A stretch of DNA of 64,000 nucleotides from Acheta domesticus (lineage: Eukaryota > Arthropoda > Insecta > Orthoptera > Gryllidae): assembly GCA_031308135.1 (NCBI GenBank), contig JAHLJT010003656.1, positions 75,566,698 to 75,630,697 on the forward strand, read 5' to 3'. Both the position numbers and the translations under genes were made by a program. The notes under the pieces are model-generated. The model worked only from the letters and a program-made list of their open reading frames with translations, was not told where the DNA came from and did not search any database. Each line of letters opens with the position of its first letter. Within the stretch, counting starts at the first letter, position 1. Positions 57,102 through 64,000 of this stretch are shown one piece after another.

Positions 57102-57104
<3 letters not shown>
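56869..57104 (-). mobile_element. SINE3, tRNA-derived, between two ATT tracts
   Basis: In reverse it begins TGGCGCAGACGGTTGCGGC, where the first twelve bases (57092-57103 on plus) resemble the A box. An exact B box GGTTCGAGTCC follows at 57046-57056. A body of about 170 bp without coding content leads into the (AAT)n tract. A second ATT tract lies on the other side (57101-57147), as if the element had inserted into a preexisting ATT array or captured ATT target. Distinct in sequence from SINE1 and SINE2. Confidence 0.75.

Positions 57105-57147
<43 letters not shown>
57101..57147. repeat. (ATT)n tract
   Basis: ATT units directly against the head of SINE3. Confidence 0.85.
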
Positions 57148-57148
<1 letters not shown>

Positions 57149-60100
57149 GCATGAGCTCCTGTTAACTACGATTCTTTTAACTAGTTGCACTCCCCACGGC
57201 GTTTTTCCCATCTTACCTCGGTCCATGTTACACTTTTTTTCTTGTTTTTTTTTTCGAGTTTTCCTGAAAGTCATCCGCATTTTTTGTAATTTCCTCCTAA
57301 CGGAAAAGTATTTTTTAATACAATTTTGAGAAATTAGCGATTCAAAATGTTTTGTTGGGTTCTTATTTTATACAAGTCTTGATAATGTTTAGTTATATGA
57401 ATGTCTAAATTGATATACGAAAACGTTCTGTGTGTACTTTTGGGATTTATTCTTAAGAGGTGACCATAAAATGCACTGCTTATTTTTGTAATTTTGTCTG
57501 TAATGTTGTCAATGGGTGTACAACGGTTGCGACATTTTCTGATTCCTATCTATTTCATACAAACCTTATCCATTCTATTTTTGAGTACTTTTTCTTCTTC
57601 ATTTCTAAACGTTTGCGGCTTTTATAATTTTTACACTAGAGTGGCTATTTAAAGACGACATTTGACTGACATGCGAGATAAAAATCTTTCTTTTTAGTTG
57701 GCCTTAAATTGTCTACTATTTAGAAAGTAAATATCTTCTCTTAGATAATGTTCTGATGTCTAAATTGAGCATGTTCAAATAACTTGCGCTTTATTTCTTT
57801 CCAACGAAAACTAGTTCACACACTAGAAAAATAGACATCCAAAAGGGGGATATAAAATTGAAGATCACTTCTCGGCATAAATAGTGTAATTCACTTTATG
57901 TGAAACATGTTTGCGCTAAATAACGTTTTTAATACTTCCGATATTTGTGAAATATTGTGGAGTTTCGAACTTGCAACTTGACAGTAAATGCTTCAACATC
58001 ATCTGTGATTATTAATTTTTAATTAGAACACGGATAAGTGATTAAAGAACTATATGTTTTCGGATGAGGAATTACAGATTCATCTACTGAAATCAAAACT
58101 TCATTAACGAATTCTCATTAACCTATAATTCAAAGTCGGAGAACAGTAACGCAATTTAAAAGTACAAACGTACTCTAAACCCGAGGTGATTCTGAACTAT
58201 TTTTGCTGAAACATTTTGTTATCCATTTTCTGCCATATTTTCCTTTTTGTTGCGTTAGAGAAGTAAAACCTGTTAATACCTCATATTACGCTATTCAAAA
58301 TTAATACCTAATATTACGCTTAATAAAACATATAATGGAAAATGCACAAATAGGAACGCCTACTCCATTACAAGTCCTATGAAAATAATATTTGTAGTAA
58401 AAGGGTGTGACATTTTTCGTTTAAGAGGGTGTATGTGGTGGTGTTATTTCAACCAGACGTTCTTGAGACCCTCCTCCGGCAGCACCGCAGTCTGGTCCGG
58501 CAATCTCAATTCCTTGCGTCGCGCGAAGCTGGCGCATCGTGTGGAGGAAGTAGTTGGCCCAAGTCATAAAGACAACACTTTGCACGACAGACGTTTCTTT
58601 TCATTGCTGAGAGGCAATAATACGTTCCTCATACCGCTTGTCTGTGTCCGACGTCCTCCCAAGCACTGCTGGAGCAACGAAACAAGCGCGTTCAGTGAAC
58701 GAGTGCGCTACGAGGAATTGTTCTTTCGTAATTTCAAGAAAGTGTTTTTCGGTATCATGTAAGAAGATAACGGATCGGGACATTGTTATAAAAATAACAA
58801 CCTTTTCATTGCTATTGTGAAATTCCCCACTTTTATGATAAATATACTAATTTGGAAAACACCAAAGAATGATTGATAATAAATAATATTCTCCTACTAA
58901 TATTAGACACCAAAGGACGGATGTCTCTATTTTGTTGATATTATTACTTCCCTGCTTGGGTACACTATGGAAACTCGTATAATATTTATCCATAAATATG
59001 TTTATCGTGTATTTGCCCTGCTAAGCTCATAAATTCGCTCTATACAGAAATCTCTTGATTCTATTTCTATTTGCTTGTGGGTTTTGACATTCAACATGCT
59101 ACCTTCTCACCTGTCGTATGTGGACGTGCAAATTTATACAGAATTGCGATCTCTGGAAGTTGTGTTAGTTAAAACTGGTTGTTTTGAATTGATAGCAACT
59201 AGCTACAAATTACCAGCCTTTATTCCAAATAAATAACTTAAAGTTTATTTATAATTTTGGTTACACTTTATGAGCTCATGAAATGATCTAATCTTATATC
59301 CCTCATATACGATAATTACAATTCCGTACGTGTCAAGAATTAAAGTTCCTGGCTTACTATAAGCTTCGCGCGCATCGGTGATTTCTCGACTTTACTCCAA
59401 ATCTCTCTTGATGCTGTCGGTTTGCTGTTCGTGCTAATGCCCTTCCTACACTATTCTCTAATATAAAAATCGGTTTGCCCCGAAGTATTATCAGTTAGAT
59501 GATGGTTTCATTAAAAACTGCAAATAAATGATTATGTGATTGCGACTTTCCCTGTGGTGTACCGCAGATGGATACCTACTCGCGATTGTCAATGTTCAAC
59601 ACGAAGTGTTGAATACAATCCCCATCTACCACTCTTTCCTATTATAAATTCGGTTTAGAATATGAAATATATTTAGATTTAACTTAACATAATCAACAAA
59701 AATAATATATCTAAATTATTAACATGTACAACATTAAGAATATCGGAACTAATTCCATGTCACACACTCCTATAATTGAAAATACTAATCGCATTATTAA
59801 CCGAACGTGCTCGTACCGTCTGGTCAATGCGTCCGATATGATAGCTGGCATAGGAGAAAGTGAATTTTCCAACATTTCTACAAAGTATGACTTGCATCGC
59901 CTCCTCCATACCATTCTTTATACGTACTACACGAGGCTCTGCTTCCCTTCCCACAATGAAGAGCGTGAGGCTCGCGACCATTGAACATAGTTTCTTATTT
60001 ACCGGTCCCCCTGACAACGTGTATTCTTTGACTATTCGTATTCTATATGCACATCTGTACGCGCGATTTACAATGCCTTGATGCTGTTTTTATGTTCAAA

Positions 60101-60439
60101 TAAAACCGGGAGTTTCTGGCTTATCACATTATCTTCTGCTGTGTTCTAGTCACGAAAAATCATTTGAATGAATTCATTTAATTCTATATTAATTACGGTA
60201 ATTTCTTCGAAACCCCGTGACTACATCCCCTTCAGCAGAAAATGTGATTACATTCGAGGAAAAATACATTAAAATACAAATTTTTAACTGTTAGGTTTAC
60301 TGTTATTACATTTACACTACATGAAACCTTTCTGCGGGAAAGAATACAGGAGGGGTAAAATAGGAGTTCATCAGTACGCTACAGCAGTGCTAGAGAAGGC
60401 AAAAGAAAAGATAAAGATGGGCTAAGTGATCACTTAAAA
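57148..60439. other. Mostly AT-rich DNA, no gene recognised
   Basis: About 3.3 kb. A 127-codon open frame (58379-58762, plus) is GC-richer than its surroundings and has a balanced composition with many basic residues. I recognise no domain and no splice context. Another frame pair at 59724-60017 (both strands) is equally unassigned. Everything else is AT-rich without structure that I can see. Confidence 0.4.
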
Positions 60440-60467
60440 TATGTTAGAGGCGTGGCAGAGGCGAGCT

Positions 60468-60770
60468 GGAGGAGCGCTGGTGGAGTGATGCAGAAGTGCT
60501 GGTGACGTGCTGGAGCAGTGCAATAGAGTGCTGGAATGGTGCTGGTGGAAGGCTAAAGGAGTGCTGGTGATATGCTGGGGAAGCGCAAGGAAAGTGCTGG
60601 AAGAGTGGTGGTGGAGTGCTAGTGTGTTGGTGGTGCGGTAGTGCAGCGGGAGGGGAGCAGTAGTGCACTACTGGTGGAGTGCTGGAGACGTGCTGGATGA
60701 GTGCTGGAGGAATGCTGGTAGAGCGTAAGAGAAGAATATAGCCAGAGGAGTGCTGGGCATAGTAGAAGGG
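60468..60770. repeat. 11-bp minisatellite TGCTGGTGGAG
   Basis: Units such as TGCTGGTGACG, TGCTGGAGCAG, TGCTGGTGGAA, TGCTGGAAGAG and TGCTGGATGAG follow each other every 11 bases, with a few 10- or 12-base units near 60615-60665. About 26 units, mostly imperfect. Confidence 0.85.
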
Positions 60771-60814
60771 GGGAGATGAGTGAAAGGCAACCCATCACGG
60801 CTCGATTCAGCTCA

Positions 60815-61148
60815 GTTCAATTCACTGATGCCTTATTTTACGTAGCGAGACTCAGCCCATCAGGCCTGCCCTTCCGTCTGACTACGCAAATTTCGCTACG
60901 CTCCTTTCTCCATCTGGCAGAGAAAGAAGGTGTCATAGGGCAAACGAAATAGGTTATTTGAATTTAGCTTTAAGGCCTGAGGATGTTTACACGAAGTAAA
61001 TCTACAACATTGGACAACCGGCTTTACTTCCCCTCTGAAGGAACACTTAAAAAGGATTTTTTCGCCCTTAAAAATCCACAGGTTTGATTCGGTTTGAACC
61101 CGCAATCTTGGGTATAAAGGCCCGATTAGCTAACCGTTATACCACAGA
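60815..61148 (-). mobile_element. SINE2, minus orientation
   Basis: Same order as the copy at 13322-13720: 'gatgccttattttacgtagc', 'gcccatcaggcctgcccttcc', 'ccggctttacttcccctctg', 'gattttttcgcccttaaaaa', and the head with 'ggtttgaacccgcaatcttgg' and 'taaccgttataccac'. B-box-like in reverse GGTTCAAACC with one variant base. The tail is short and irregular. Confidence 0.85.
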
Positions 61149-61436
61149 AGCCTGAAATACGAACATCACCGAATATATTGCAATCAAACAACCGAAGCCA
61201 CACGGTCGGGAAGTGGCGCGTGAGAAGAGCGGGTGGGGGTGGGGTCGCAGGTAGGTAAGCGCCACGCAAAGTGGCTAGCAGAGTTCTGCGGGCGCAGAAA
61301 GAGCGACCGCCTGAGGCACGACGCCGCTTTGAGGCCAGATGGGGAGCTGTATGCAGAGGAGCGATGTTCACATCGTATTCGCTGCGGAGTAGCATTGACG
61401 GAAGCTCTCGCTCTCTCGCTCTCTCCTCTCCCGGCG
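61149..61436. other. GC-rich spacer between inverted SINE2 copies
   Basis: CpG-containing sequence between two SINE2 copies facing head-to-head. A (CTCT)-like stretch lies near 61405-61425. Nothing else recognised. Confidence 0.4.
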
Positions 61437-62268
61437 GCTCTGGTGATGTAGCGGTTAGCGTACCGGACTGTTATACTCAAGTTCGCGGATTCAAAACCGA
61501 TCGAAGCCGTGGATTTCTAACCGTTAGACTCTGTTTGGGGTTATTTGTGACCCCAGGCGCAAATAATTTTTTGCAACACTGCAAATTATTCACATGAACT
61601 TTTCCTTTTAGGTACGCTATTTAGGTCCAGTTTTACAGATGTTGTAAACTTACAGATGTTACAGATGGTGTAAACTTCAGTTTTTTTACGTTTTCTTGGT
61701 TTTGAAGAAATTTGATTTTATGTGGTTGGGACCAGACATGACCACAGACAGATTGTAAGTTACACGTCTAAATTACAAGAAAAAGATCTAAAATCGTGTC
61801 CATTTCCGCTTTATATTATATTGTGGTTTCTGAAAAACAATCTGGCGTACTTGTCAATTACGCGTAGGTAGCCCTGTATAAAACATTCTCATGCTGGTTT
61901 GATAGACACGTATGTATAGTTGTGTGGATGTGCTAGAATGTGTTTTTGGAAATAATACTATTCTTTGTTTTTTAGTACGATATAGTAAATAAAGTAAATA
62001 AATAACATCGTTTTCTCAATTAATAACATCCCTATGTAAAATACTTATAAACTATTGGGTAAAACATGTGGGGTCAAATCTGACCCCAAACAGAATCCAG
62101 GTAAATAATGGAGCAACAGTTGAAAGGTACAGGGCGAAAAAACCCTTCGCATGGCTTCCTTCGGAGGGGATGCAAAGCCGGCTGGCCCATGTAGATTTTC
62201 TTTATATAAAAGTCCTCAAGTCTGAAAGAAGCCTCTGAGCTAAATTCTAATTGCCTGTTCGTCCCCGT
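61437..62268 (+). mobile_element. SINE2, plus orientation, split by a DNA transposon
   Basis: Head at 61437-61516: 'gatgtagcggttagcgtacc', then 'gttcgcggattcaaaaccg' and 'gaagccgtggatttctaa'. The body resumes at about 62131 with 'ggcgaaaaaacccttcgc' and continues to 'gcctgttcgtcccc'. The two parts join in SINE2 order when the 61517-62130 insertion is removed. Confidence 0.8.
61517..62130. mobile_element. Small non-autonomous DNA transposon with palindromic subtermini
   Basis: Both ends carry CTGTTTGGGGT followed by a TGACCCC block: 61531-61553 on plus, and about 62072-62095 in reverse complement. Each is itself a GGGGT...ACCCC palindrome. The left block sits about 9-15 bases and the right block about 37 bases from the SINE2 junctions. 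That asymmetry and the TAA-containing junction ('tttctaa') recall piggyBac-type ends, but I do not see an intact TTAA duplication. No coding capacity. Confidence 0.6.
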
Positions 62269-63127
62269 GTGATACCGGATGATCATTCATCAAATCACAA
62301 CATTTGCTTTTCATGACACATTTTATTAACACGTAAATGAGATGGCAATTATTGTGAAACCCTGGTCAAGAATGTTCATCGAATACCCCTCCAAAACAAA
62401 TTCCATGAGCTCGTGAGAATATTGCACGCTTGCTAATCACACGTTTCCGACGTGTTTGTGATTTTCTGTATATTGTGTCAATCTACTAATTTTTGTTATC
62501 GCATTTACAGTACACACATTGATCTACAAATGTTTATCTGAGTAGATGATAGCGCTATTTTGTACTTAGGTGTTACGTAAGGTTCACTTCCTTACAGCTT
62601 GCTTGCCCCTGAAGAGAGATTTCAAATCAGCCACAGAGTGAATGTGCCGTGCATGGCAGCTTTCAGAAGAGTAGGCAAAAACGAGGAGAATCTTTCTGAG
62701 GAGAAAACGAGGTAAGATGGAGAAAATGGGGAAGACTGATTGTGAGAACTTGGGATAAGACGGAAAAAATAGGGGAAGAACGAGAGAATGCGACACATCA
62801 AAGAATAAAATATGTACATAGTATGTATGTAGAGAAAATCGGGATATGTGTAAACAAATATGTAAAATATTCTAAAATATGAAATGTAATATACTTTATC
62901 TCAGTTTCGTATTAATATTTAAATTCATCTACTCATCAAACTTGGCTCCAATTTCAGTAATTATATATTTCTTCAGGTTCCCTGGAGACATTGGTTGATG
63001 CGTGACTTTCATATTTATATTCCTATTCCTACTCATATCATATACTTTTAAGCAGAAAACTATATCTTTACATTGCCGGAAGCCGAAGAAATGTCCTTAC
63101 ATATATCAATTATGCGCTACTTCAAAT
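62269..63127. other. AT-rich DNA, nothing recognised
   Basis: No gene or named repeat. Short frames at 62584-62819 (minus) are hydrophobic and serine-rich without a motif. This may include the 3' end of the hAT element whose transposase follows, but I find no terminal repeat. Confidence 0.4.
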
Positions 63128-64000
63128 TCAACATACACTAAGAAATGCCGAATATTCTGGGTTTCGTTTTAAAACTATTTCCAGTTTATTATGATCATTG
63201 GCACCAATTGCTCCCTGCAGAGCCTTAATTCGTTCAACCGCATAATTTTTCTTTACAGCAGAGGAAGCAGACGAAGTCCTCAAGTCCTTACTGCAGAGGA
63301 AGTCCTGAAGTCTCCAGATGTTTGATGATTTCTAGCCAGCCAAAGTTATTCCTAAAGTAGACCACTTAACAGATGTCTTTGGAATCACTGAAAGCACTCT
63401 TATCATCGATAATAGAAATAACACATTCAAATCAAAAGAAAACAAAGTTCTCTTCTTACAAAGTATTCGTATGGTGAGAAAGTAGAAACACCGATTTAGT
63501 TGAGTCTGTATGCTCACTACAAAATATCACTGCTTCAACGTACGTTCCCGTATTGTTAGCCCTGATTCTGGGTGGCAATGATACTTTTGGTAGCTTCTGC
63601 GGTACCAATCTTGGCGGTGCGTTTAAAATACTTGCTGAATTTACTTTGTACACATCTGCGAACTTAGTTGTACTACCTTCGGTAACACGTTGCAGTCCAT
63701 GAGCCATTCACGCACAATGGAAGTGTGTTGGAACCCTGCAAAGCACTAGATGCTTTAAGCATGATGTTGCAGCATCCGAATAGAAAACTAGTACATTTTC
63801 CTCTTTAACTGGTTTCATTTTTAGTGAATAATTTATAAATCTCCAATAGTTGAGGGATTTGTCTTGAACAGTTCTTTGCAGATCAAGCATGGCTTTGAAG
63901 GGCAGTCTGGATCTATCTTTCCTATCACGAGATTCTGTTTCACAGATGCATTTTCAACAGCCACGCATATGAATCTTCAATACAACCTCTAATATTATTC
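63128..64000 (-). pseudogene. hAT-type transposase remnant, C-terminal part (broken, runs off window)
   Basis: Minus-strand text follows the hAT transposase order in several frames. From the window end: VKQNLVIGKIDP, then CLICKELFKTNPSTIGDL and a stop. In the next frame come FINYSLKM and EENVLVFYSDAATSCLKH (about 63790-63740), matching the 'SDAA' segment of the family. Then THFHCA, a stop, and MAHGLQRVTE with FADVYKVNSASILNAPPRL, the usual C-x-AHGLxRV motif. Then LPKVSLPPRI and YVEAVIFCSEHTDSTKSV. Further down, after a deleted stretch, RIKALQGAIGANDHNKLEIV and KRNPEYSAFLSV end at a stop at 63128. Frameshifts and stops make it non-functional. It could be related to the hAT MITEs of this window, but shared ends are not visible. 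Confidence 0.72.

Noticed and set aside
57040..57104. Functional tRNA gene on the minus strand
   Set aside because: Good A- and B-box matches, but the sequence continues into a SINE body and no acceptor stem closes it.

Overview
This window reads as repeat-rich, gene-poor nuclear DNA of an arthropod, most likely an insect with a large genome. That is inferred from the company of elements: a Jockey-like LINE, a mariner with TA target duplication, hAT elements with 8-bp target duplications, a Helitron-like fragment and several tRNA-derived SINE families. AT-rich unique-looking DNA alternates with GC-rich islands made largely of minisatellites. I recognise no intact host gene, no rRNA and no functional tRNA gene. 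Nearly all long open frames are reading frames through repeats whose period is a multiple of three or whose sequence is low-complexity. The only protein-coding signals I trust are broken transposable-element genes. The species is not identifiable by reading.

Layout. 1-5570: AT-rich, with a SINE1 tail fragment and a clean hAT-type MITE (3001-3405). 5574-19440: a composite locus built from an approximately 1.6-kb repeat (called R1 here). Copy A (minus, 5574-8380) carries 299 perfect CCGT units. Copy B (plus, 8411-9055) lies head-to-head with A. Copy C (plus, 13038-19440) is split by a SINE2 (13322-13720) and by a 4.4-kb Jockey-like LINE (14943-19347). Between B and C lie a Helitron-like fragment, a ~178-bp tandem satellite (about 10940-12326) and a SINE1 piece. 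19449-23690: a SINE1, a diverged R1-like remnant and quiet AT-rich DNA. 23690-28375: polypurine and polypyrimidine minisatellite islands, including 23 units of a 15-mer, then a SINE1. 28375-33540: AT-rich DNA, dinucleotide tracts inside a SINE1, another 15-bp minisatellite, and a SINE1 with an internal deletion. 33538-34456: a degenerate mariner-like element. 34500-41640: CpG- and G-rich islands and a LINE fragment. 41660-51110: several SINE1 copies, a 19-bp minisatellite, a CpG island at 43900-45350, and a 176-bp hAT MITE with a perfect 8-bp duplication (48923-49098). 52480-54755: a 13-bp minisatellite and a SINE1. 56800-57150: a third SINE between ATT tracts. 60440-62270: an 11-bp minisatellite and SINE2 copies, one split by a small DNA transposon with palindromic subtermini. 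63128-64000: a broken hAT transposase on the minus strand running off the window.

The parts do not form a pathway. What the sequence records is an order of insertions. R1 copy C was there before the SINE2 and the LINE entered it, because copy A preserves the uninterrupted sequence. One SINE2 was later split by a DNA transposon. The hAT MITE landed just beyond the tail of a SINE1. SINE1 is the most abundant family, with about fourteen pieces, and shows a tRNA-like head, an internal CA tract that expands repeatedly, and an AATC-type tail. The R1 locus with its pristine 1.2-kb CCGT array is the part I find most worth a second look.
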